From Naematelia aurantialba (lineage: Eukaryota > Basidiomycota > Tremellomycetes > Tremellales > Naemateliaceae), in the NCBI GenBank assembly GCA_021527695.1, contig JAKFAO010000001.1:2294001-2358000 (forward strand): a stretch of DNA of 64,000 nt. Reading direction: 5' to 3'. A program made the position numbers and the translations under genes. Shown piece by piece: positions 56,153-64,000 of this stretch. Position 1 is the first letter of the stretch, and every line of letters begins with the position of its first letter. The notes below the pieces were generated by a model that saw only the letters and a program-made list of their open reading frames with translations, ran no database searches and was not told the origin of the DNA.

Positions 56153-57814
56153 ATGTCTCAGTCACCACTTGCGCGCTCAACCCGCCGCGCGCTGCCTACG
56201 TTTGCGCATGCTCCGTCGCGGCTCTCGAAATCGCACTCTTCACGCGACCTGCCAGACGAGGCACCTACCACCCCGACCACGCCCCAGGACTCTTCAAGTT
56301 TCTCCACGCCCAAACGAGACAGCGCCTCGCGGTATCGCAGCGCCGGGACGACGCCGGCCACAACGCCCACGATCCACTACTCGCCGTATGCGACGTCGAC
56401 GCCGCCCGGAGGGCTGAGCCGGAGCTCGAGCGTCCCGTTCGATATGGCGGCCAGCGCCAAGGCGGGACGCAAGGCCGAGGAGGAGGCGAGGAAGAGGTCC
56501 ATGGCCCCTGTGCCGGGTAGTGGGAAGCGGCCGAAGCGGTTGGTGAGGAAGAAGCCAGTCTGGGAAAAGTGAGCAGCTCTTCCCCCTTCAGCACCCGTCC
56601 CCTTCGAGCTTCATCCCCCTGTTGAGCCAGGCTGACGAGCCAGGATCGTGGCGTTTCCCAGCGACATGGCCGACCGGATCCTCATGGCGTGGCCAACGGG
56701 TGTGGAAGACATATTCCCACCTCACCATCTCGCCAACCCGATCGCTCTGGGCATTCACTCGATCCATTACCTCCTTCTCGCGCCACTCATCCCATCCCAC
56801 AACGAGCCGGATAGCGTCTTGCTCCGGTCTGCACCTCGGATGGGGCCCGGAGGCCGTTGGGACAAGTGGGAAGAGGAAGGCAAGGTCCCAGGGCGCGGCC
56901 TAGGCGATGGCTGGGCGGTACGTCGTTCCTTGTCGAACACACTACGTATATTCGGTTGCTTACTCTCTGCGATAGACTCTCCTCGTCACTCTGTTCCTCC
57001 TGGCGATGGCGAGCGCCAACTCGGTGTACCTCTTTACTAGATTCCGGACATACGATCTCCAGCTCCGTTCTGTACGTTGCCTCACGTTCCTTCCCCACTG
57101 AGCTATTGCTGACTGGTCCAGGCCCAAGATCCAGTCGCATCGCCGCACGCCTCCCCTGTCCCCGCCCCGAAAGTTGAACGAGACGAGGATGTTTTCGGCG
57201 GGAACACCTCCGAGCAGCCTGGCAACAGCCGAAAGGAGTACGCCAGAAGAGTCGCTCATGTGCTGTGGCATATTCTCAAATGGTCTTTGTCAGTCACTGT
57301 CTGCTTGCGCTGCCCAACTGCAAGCTGACCAACAACCCAGTCGCGCCACTCTAGCGGTGTTTGGCCACTCGTCAAACTCCAAGCTGCCTGGTACCTTCAC
57401 TCCGTCGGCGGATAAGATCCAATCTCTCCGAGTATGGGATCCACCAGAGTTCTGCCTGGCGTTCTTCTGGTATGTAGTCTCTTATCCAAACCGTCGTCAC
57501 GAATGACAGATCAGTGCCTTCCCGCCGTCTGCGCCATTGCTGAGCTACCTCCTCACCCCACTCCATCCCCTCATCACCCCGGTGCTTCATCTGGTTGTCT
57601 CCTTCCTCCTCTCGCATCTCGCGGCCTCGTACGCTCAGTTGGTCAAAGACCGAATGTTGCTCAGCGCAGAGGTCATGAGGGAGTATGATCGTAGATTCGT
57701 GTACAAAAAGGTCTTCAGTACGCGAGTCGATCGGGGAGTGGGCACTCATGAGGGTGGGTTCTTGTGCGTCGTCGAGAAACAAAACTGACCCTTGCAGCGG
57801 AGAACGTTTGGTGA
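56153..57814 (+). CDS. NUR1: Nuclear rim protein NUR1-like (DUF2418)
   Basis: Inner nuclear membrane protein of the type that anchors silent chromatin, including rDNA, at the nuclear edge. The start is ATG 56153: a Ser/Thr/Pro-rich N-terminus with many SP/TP sites (TPTTPQDSSSF, TPATTPTIHYSP) and a basic RPKRLVRKKPVWEK joined to IVAFPSDMADRILMAWPTGV. Membrane parts: SIHYLLLAPLIPS, TLLVTLFLLAMASANSVYLF, and LLSYLLTPLHPLITPVLHLV with VSFLLSHLAASYA, then the conserved LVKDRMLLSAEVMREYDRRF and VYKKVF near the end. A final mini exon adds AENVW with TGA at 57814. Another exon encodes VFGHSSNSKLPGTFTPSADK, the usual short motif before the last membrane pair. Five to six introns. Assignment is by motif order. 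Confidence 0.78.
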
Positions 57815-58730
57815 CGATGAGCCGATTCTACAGTATATATTATGACAACACGGATTGAGTCACGGCAATGGGTCTCTCCGCTGCCTGTATATCGCATGAC
57901 CCTAGTCGAGACCTTTTAAGTCTAGCATTCCCCATGCAGCTTGTGATTGTCTGTCAAGACCATGGACGTCCAAGTGACCTTTCACCCTTGACGCCGTGGT
58001 CGCCTGCTAATCTCAACTGCCCCCAAAAGCGAGCATCCGCGCTGGACACGCTCCCTCGTCCAGGTCTCGAGGCTGAAGACCAGTTCGTGGTGAAGTCGGA
58101 CGTCTGTCAAGCAGGCTGGCGGATTGCGAGCTGGTTTCCAGGAGGGCTCGGCACACGCCGTGCCTACCCTGCCGCCCTTGCTGTCACCTGGGTGCCTGAG
58201 CCGTAAAGAGTGACATCATCCCGTGCACGCACTCCTGTGCACTCCCCACTGGGTATGTAGAGGATTGCGGGCAGGTTACTTTTGACGATGCCCCTTGGAT
58301 GGAGTGTGACAACCGTGAGCTGAAAGACCAAGTGACAAGCTATGGATCCCACCATTGCAGTCGTACTCTGCACAAGGATTCGTGTTGCTCCTCCCCGCTC
58401 GATGGCCACTCCAAATCCTATTATTAGACAAGCCACATGCCCAGTTAGTCATCACCCATCGGCTCGTGACAGAATTCCAGTAAACTGAAAAGAATGATGA
58501 CGTCATGTCATCAGGATTTTGGTGTTTCAGACTTTGCTAGTGGATGACACCATAGTCACCCACCCTTTGGCGAGTTAAGTTTTGATTCATGACTGTAGAC
58601 GAGGATTTGTCACTTGGTCAAGATATCCCTCGTCTACGGCAGCTTGGTGATACCTCCTCAATAGTGAGGTCCAGTTCCCTCCTGCCTCCCAGGTTTCCAC
58701 AAAGCAGAGCCCTCATCAGTCGCCGCCATC
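57815..58730. other. Long intergenic region upstream of the ErdS-type gene
   Basis: About 916 nt, among the longest spacers in the window, with no convincing ORF. It holds the palindrome ATGACGTCAT at 58497-58506. The region near 58560-58680 is relatively AT-rich compared with the flanking genes, as expected for a promoter. Confidence 0.5.
58497..58506. promoter_or_regulatory. CRE/ATF palindrome ATGACGTCAT upstream of ErdS-type gene
   Basis: Perfect 10-bp palindrome with core TGACGTCA (58498-58505), about 225 nt upstream of the ATG at 58731. It is a bZIP-site candidate. Its use is inferred. Confidence 0.4.
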
Positions 58731-61383
58731 ATGACGAGGGAAATCTCCGCAGAGGGAGATAAACCCCACGGGCTATCGAAGATTACGCATGCTCTGAGGA
58801 ACAGGTTCGGCAAGGCGTCGTCGCGCTCCTCTGACGACTCGGTCACCGAAGAGGCTTCGACCGGCAAGGCACAGCAGCGGTCCGAGGAGCATCGACAAGA
58901 GAAGGAAGACAAAGCCCAGCGTCGGCGAGAAGAACGACAGTCCATCGACCATCAAAGGGAGCATGAGGCCGAAATAGCGCGACTCGAAGAGGATCCAGAC
59001 ACACAGGCGCGGTACGGTATGCTGAAGCATCCAAGCCAGCTCCTCTCGGTCGAAGAGATTGGCGAGATGCAAGAGGGCGACGAGGTCACCTTTCGAGCGC
59101 GGATACATGCCCAGCGCAAGGTATCTGCCGCTCTTGACTTTGTCCTCTTTCGAGAGCAGGAACACCTGATACAAGGTGTCCTGTCGCGCACGTCGCGGCA
59201 CATGCTCAAGTGGACACAGAGGCTGCACCCGGAATCTATCGTCCAGGTTTCCGGCAAGTTACAACAGCCCAAAGAGCCTGTCGAGTCCGCTACCATCCAC
59301 GACCTCGAAGTCGCCATATATTCTGTCCATCTCGTAACCTCTGCCAACGATATCCCCTTCGACCTGTACCACCAATACGGCACCGAACCCATGCACAAGC
59401 GGCTGCAGAGCCGCATCATCGATTTACGACATCCTTCCAACCATGCTGTGTTCCGCATACGGTCGAAAGTTCTGCAGACATTCAGACAGGTGATGGAGCA
59501 GGAGGGATTCCTGGAGATCAGCACGCCAAAGCTGCAGCCTGCGGCGACCGAGAGCGGGGCCGAGGTGTTCAAGGTCAACTATTTTGGCAGGACGGCGTTC
59601 TTGGCACAGAGCCCGCAGCTGGCAAAGCAGATGGCCATTTCTGCAGATCTGGGAAGGGTGTTTGAGGTCAGTTGGGTAGCACGAATCCAATTTGGAGCTG
59701 ATTTCCCAGGTCGGACCGGTCTTCCGGGCGGAGAACTCCAACACACGTCGTCACCTTACCGAATACACGGGCCTCGATATCGAGATGGCGATTGAACAAG
59801 ATTATCACGAGGTGATGCGAATACTGTGCGACATGTTGAAGAGTGTCTTTGCTGCTGTGCAGTCGATGAGAACGGAGCTCGAGCGTGTTCGCGAGCGGTG
59901 GCCATCGGATGACCTGGTGTGGTTGGAAGAGACGCCGGTCATCCCGTTCAGTGAGGGTATTCAGATGTTGCGCGACGATGGGCGCGACGTCGAGTACGAA
60001 GATCTGAGTACGCGAGATGAAATCAGGCTTGGCGAGTTAGTCAAGGGGAAGTACAAGACCGACTTTTACGTCTTGGACAAGTTCCCGATTTCCGCGCGGC
60101 CGTTCTACACGATGAACGACGGTAAGGATACCAACTCTTTCGATATGTTCATCCGTGGACAAGAGGTTTGTACGGGCGGCCAGCGAATCAACGATCCTCA
60201 TGCACTTAGAGAGGCGATGCGGGCTTCTGGGATTGATGAAGGGGATATGGAAGAGTATTTGGAAGCGTTTGACTGGGGCGTCCCGCCTCATGGAGGTGCT
60301 GGTCTGGGATTGGAGCGCATCGTATTCCTCATGCTCAACCTGGGCGACGTCAGATTTGCATCGCTGTTCCACCGCGACCCAAAGTCTCTTCCGGCCAAGC
60401 CATCGGCATTGCCCCACCCAGAATCCTCTACCTTGCGTCAACACGAACAGCCTCCGCCGCTGGAAGAGCTCATCGCCAACTACGGAGACGCGAGCAACAC
60501 GTCGTGGCTGGACGATAGATTCGAGATATGGCGACATCCCGGTACAGGTGCAGCTGTGGGGTACGTGCGGCAAAAGAGATTCGCCATGATCGCCGGCGAT
60601 CCGCTGTGCGACCCGACTCAATACAGGGAAATCATCACGACGTTTCTGCAATACGTTCGGAAGGATCTGGGGCTCACTCCAATCTGGATGCTAGTATCGG
60701 ACGGGGTGCAGCAGATCCTCGCGCGGCGCTTTGGCTGGCGAACGATGACGTGTGTGGAGGAACAGCGGGTCGATGCGGACGGCCTGACTGGCCGGGAAGA
60801 CGGCCGAGAAGCACGAAAGATCGAGCGCGAAGGGGTCGAGGTGTCTCAGGCTCAGCCGGACGAGGTGTTTCGACAACGGGTGGACGAGCGTATCGAAGAG
60901 TGGAAGGCGCAGCGGTCGCAGAAGGGCAAGCAGGTGCACTTGACGGACGTGGCGCCGTGGAAGGATCTGGCGCATCGGCGCTACTTTGTCGCCGAGAAGA
61001 ACGGGCGGGTGGAATGCCTCGTCGTGCTTGCGCAGCTGGCGCCTCGGCACGGGTGGCAAGTCAAGTGGGCGCTGGATTTCCCCGGCGCGACCTCGGGCGC
61101 TATCGAGGTGACGGTGGCGCGGGCGCTGCAGACTCTGTCGGGGCCGGTGACGTTTGGCGTGGGCGTGAGCGAACGGTTGGTCCCGACCGCGCACATACAT
61201 GGGATACGGGCGCGGTTCCTCGCGCGGAGCTATGCGGCGATCGCGAGCAGCCTGAAGTTGCGGAGCAAGGCCGAGTTTAGGGACAAGTTCGGCGCCTACG
61301 GCGAGAGCGTGTATATCTGTTATCCGAAGAACGGGCTGGGCCCGCAAGACGTCGGTGAGATTGTGGCGTTCTTTGAGGGGTAG
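58731..61383 (+). CDS. erdS: AspRS-DUF2156 fusion: ergosteryl-3-beta-O-L-aspartate synthase (ErdS type)
   Basis: Fusion of a eukaryotic class IIb aspartyl-tRNA synthetase to a C-terminal DUF2156 acyl-transferase domain. The known fungal enzyme charges tRNA with Asp, then transfers Asp to ergosterol. Two exons, 58731-59666 and 59710-61383, with a 43-nt intron, give 869 aa. Residues 1-95 are a charged helical extension. An OB-fold follows (EVTFRARIHAQRKVSAALDF). The catalytic core reads LQSRIIDLRHPSNHAVFRIR (motif 1), QSPQLAKQMAISADLGRVFE, VGPVFRAENSNTRRHLTEYT (motif 2), FIRGQEVCTGGQRIND and GGAGLGLERIVFLML (motif 3). DUF2156 (about 590-869) shows YVRQKRFAMIAGDPLCDPTQ, HRRYFVAEKNGRVECLVVLA and LKLRSKAEFRDKFGAYGESV then YICYPKNGLGPQDVGEIV. 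All class II motifs look intact. It is not a LysRS, because the AspRS-specific residues fit. Confidence 0.9.
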
Positions 61384-61857
61384 GGTACTGTCAGTTTGGG
61401 GATGGGGAGCAGGGAGTGTCGAAGCGATGTGCGGGGAGGAGAGGATCTGCAGTACATGGAAGTTGTGCATGGCAGTCATAAATCATGCGAATACATGAGA
61501 ACTGTACATGGCAGGCATCAAATAATGCGCTTAATGAGAGCTGTACGTGGCGGGCAAATCATGCGAATAAGCAGGCAAATCATGCGAATAACTAGCCAAA
61601 ATGCCAATGCTGAAGCCCCGACGCCACAGTGTATGCTGTGTATGCTTTGTAAGCGGAGGCAGGGAGCAAGCTGTTGGACTACCAAGGAAGCGTACTTTGG
61701 CGTCCCGCGTCATTGCCCATTGCCTAGACTCCCGAAGATGCTGCATGAGCTCTCACAGCAAATGGGGTGGAAGGCCTCCATGTCCCTTCATATCCTGGCT
61801 CCACGTTGGTGCCGCCACTGTTCTCTGTTCTCTATCGGTTTCCCACTTGGTGGCCTT
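61384..61857. other. Intergenic region with ATGCGAATA-containing repeats
   Basis: Downstream of the ErdS-type gene. At about 61450-61600 degenerate units of GTACATGGCAGGCAT-AAATCATGCGAATA-CATGAGAACT recur, two long copies and two short CAAATCATGCGAATAA copies. The plus frame is open through it, but the content looks repeat-derived rather than coding. Confidence 0.5.
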
Positions 61858-62604
61858 ATGCGGTCGTTCATACTGAAAATACTCACCGAGACTACTGCCC
61901 CGCAGTTCTACTCGTTTGTGCGGACGAAATGCTCCGATCTCACGGCGGACGTCGAGCAGCTCACCAACCGGCATCTGACGTACGCGATCCGGACGCTGCT
62001 TCCCAGCGTCGACCCCACCGAGGGGGAGCAGAGCGACGAGTTCTGGCTGGGCAACGACGCGCTCGAGGCGAGCTGGGTGCCCCAGAGCGTGCGAGAGGGC
62101 GAGCGGTGGGCGGCGTCGCGGTCAGACATTCTGGGCGGGTACGTCTGCGATATACTGGGCCGGCCGAAGAGCACCCCGGGGAGGACGTACCACCCGGTGG
62201 ACAGCCTGTTCCACGACCTGGCGCTGGTGTCCACCAGCTGGCTGGTGCTGCGCGACCTCGTCGAGTACTGCGAGCGCCGCGGCATCACCGACGACCGCGG
62301 CGCCGCGCCCGACTTCTCCGCGGCCAAGCGCGCGTCCTTCTACGGAATGGATCGGGAACGCCTGTCCCGCCAGCTGGATACATGGAACGACCAGGTCGAC
62401 CAGCTCGGCCCGGCCTTCAGACGCCAGTTGCGCGACTGGACCTTCCTCCGCCTGGCGATCTGTTTCTCCCTCCCGGCACTGTACAGCCTCAGCCACAAGG
62501 AGATCACAGAGCGCGGACGTAAGCCTTCACAAACGCACCCAAGCCTTCACAAACGCACCCAAGCCTTCACCCACGCACCCAAGCCTTCCCACCCCCCACC
62601 CCCA

Positions 62605-62635
<31 letters not shown>

Positions 62636-64000
62636 GAAAGAGAAAATGTACAGCTGACAGTGCTAGGCCCGCCTATCGATATCGCGACGGAACGAGCAAA
62701 GTTCCTGGCGTCCACGATCCACTGGTACACCGGCACGCAGTCGAGCGAGGACGGCTGGCTGTATCAGCAAGGCTGCCAGATGCTGGAAAACGACGATCCT
62801 GTCCAAGGCGCAGCGTCATTTTTGCTCATGCTGCAAGCGGCGAAACGCCAAAATCTCCAGTTGGAACGCGTCCAGAGGAACACGCTGACCGATTCCCATT
62901 CCAGCGCCGGCCCATCTCAGCCCGCTACGGCTGGGCGGTCCTCTGAACAAGAGCGAGAACACCAGGTCGAGGCCGCCTCTGCAAAGAGCACGGGAGATGG
63001 TTCTCAGCTTGATACCGATATGAGCAATTTGGGTCTCAAGCCGAAAAAGAAGAAGAAGAAGAAGAAGCAGAAGAAGAAGAAGGCAACTTCGTCGACGGTT
63101 GAGACGAGTCACAAGGCCGAGGCCGACCAGCAGAGTACCAGTGTTGCAGAGGATGAGTTCACCGAGGACGCGTTTGCAGAGGACTCGACAGGTTGTGACT
63201 CGGCTCCCGAGTTCTGTATCTCCCCTCACCCCACGAACAGTGGGTCAAGTAAAGGAGTGTTTATATCCCCTCACCCTGCGCACAATGAGCCCAGTCAAGG
63301 AGCGAGCGGGTCGTCCCGGGGAAGCGCAACGGCTGAAAGTATTGATGAGCGGCAAAACCCCCCAACCGCGTTCTCAGAAGATCCCGCACCAAGCCAACAC
63401 GAGGGCAGATCCGGCAGCAACTCGACGCGACAGAGTACAAAGCCCAAAACGAAAAGAACGAGGGGTACAGCTCTGCAGAGAGAGCGGCAAGAACTGGAGG
63501 CGGCGGCCCAAGACCGTGGCGAGAGCTCAGTCACAGGAGGCTTTGCTTCAGCTGTCTCTGAAGTCTCTCAGAGGGATGAGCTCTCCATTGCCGCATCACC
63601 GACAGACCATTCCAGCTCTTCGACGCATCAAGGCTCATCGCATATTGCAGACATGGTACCCGATGAGACTTTTGCCATCCACTCAGCCGAATCCCAGCTC
63701 ACCTTCCAAGAGCCGTATCCCGCAACCCTCTCCCCCCCTGCCCACGACGACGCTCACAGTTCAGCCTCCCACGAGGATCTCGTCAGGCAGCTTGAACGAG
63801 CGAAAGTGGAGGTCTGGGCATTCCTGCATCCTGGAGCATCAGAAGCTCTCATGCTCAATCCACGCCCCACGGAGGAGAGTCTCTGTGGCAGCTCTGGGGA
63901 AGTCGACGAGTCGTCCGACTCTTCAGATTCGGTGACCATCCAAGTGAACCATGAGTCATGGGGCCATAATGATAAACTCTCTGAGTCTGCCTTCAAGTCT
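61858..64000 (+). CDS. Unknown protein, partial at the window end
   Basis: The start is ATG 61858 (MRSFILKILTETTAPQFYSF); the open frame upstream is not coding-like. The first exon is well ordered: NRHLTYAIRTLLPSVDPTEG, LGNDALEASWVPQSVREGER, YHPVDSLFHDLALVSTSWLV with LRDLVEYCERRG, and FLRLAICFSLPALYSLSH. An intron (about 62521-62668) is followed by PPIDIATERAKFLASTIHWY, DGWLYQQGCQMLE and SFLLMLQAAKRQNLQLERVQ. The rest is disordered and Ser/Gln/Glu-rich with a lysine run (KPKKKKKKKKQKKKK) that could be a nucleolar or nuclear signal, and FISPHPAHNE/CISPHPTNSG repeats. The reading frame is still open at 64000, so the 3' end lies outside. No family recognised. Confidence 0.55.
62521..62645 (+). 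repeat. CAAACGCACCCAAGCCTTCA repeat and poly-C/poly-A in an intron
   Basis: Three tandem copies of a 20-nt unit (AAGCCTTCACAAACGCACCC with variants), then a C-rich run with a C stretch of about 20 nt and an A10 run, inside the intron of the partial gene. Confidence 0.85.

Noticed and set aside
58731..61383. Lysyl-tRNA synthetase fused to DUF2156 (LysX-like)
   Set aside because: Motif 2 and its surroundings (FRAENSNTRRHLTEY, TGGQRIND) fit eukaryotic AspRS, not LysRS.
61396..61857. N-terminal extension of the last gene from 61396
   Set aside because: The frame is open, but its content follows the degenerate repeat and lacks coding character; the ATG at 61858 begins the ordered protein.
1..64000. 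tRNA genes or transposable elements
   Set aside because: I looked for B-box-like GGTTCGANTCC sequences, reverse transcriptase or transposase motifs and long terminal repeats in the spacers and found none that was convincing by eye. A tRNA scan would settle the first point.

Overview
The window looks like nuclear chromosomal DNA from a basidiomycete fungus. About 25 densely packed protein genes lie on both strands. Almost all are split by short GT-AG introns, many of 39-60 nt, and several code for fungal families (GT71 and OCH1-type mannosyltransferases, a metacaspase, the 21 kDa subunit of complex I, NUR1, an AspRS-DUF2156 fusion). Coding regions are GC-rich. A yeast-like Tremellomycete is my best guess, but that is inference from intron style and protein flavour. 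I saw no prokaryotic operon, transposon, tRNA, rRNA or CRISPR array.

Layout. 0.1-2.6 kb: two tandem, diverged paralogous genes of unknown function (minus). 3.3-6.1 kb: GT71 mannosyltransferase (plus). 6.9-9.0 kb: heat shock factor (minus), head to head with a PPP1R37-like leucine-rich repeat protein (9.4-13.3 kb, plus). 13.6-19.5 kb: KDM3/JMJD1-type JmjC histone demethylase with a long repetitive tail. 20.0-21.5 kb: short-chain dehydrogenase. 21.8-23.4 kb: uroporphyrinogen decarboxylase. 23.7-25.9 kb: the 2-oxoglutarate dehydrogenase adaptor KGD4, divergent from a small basic, possibly mitochondrial protein. 26.5-32 kb (minus): exonuclease 1, a degenerate alpha/beta-hydrolase and a polytopic membrane protein. 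32.4-38.8 kb (minus): a disordered protein, a metacaspase and a LaeA-like methyltransferase. 39.4-42.3 kb: RING-H2 E3 ligase with an N-myristoylation signal. 42.9-46.3 kb (minus): complex I 21 kDa subunit and SEC61 alpha. 46.7-52.0 kb (plus): SUT/SLC45-type sugar transporter and OCH1-like mannosyltransferase. 52.4-55.9 kb (minus): BRO1/ALIX. 56.2-57.8 kb: NUR1-like nuclear rim protein. 58.7-61.4 kb: AspRS-DUF2156 fusion, the ergosteryl-aspartate synthase ErdS. 61.9 kb to the end: a partial gene of unknown function.

Most genes are housekeeping and their order suggests no single pathway. The most notable gene is the ErdS-type fusion, which uses charged tRNA for sterol modification. Other points worth attention are the tandem paralogues, the micro first coding exons of SEC61 alpha and BRO1, an in-frame repeat-bearing optional intron in the demethylase, and pyrimidine-rich simple-repeat arrays on the sense strand of many of the longer introns. 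Gene ends below were placed by reading splice sites and protein continuity by eye. Coordinates of internal exons are given only where I worked them out.
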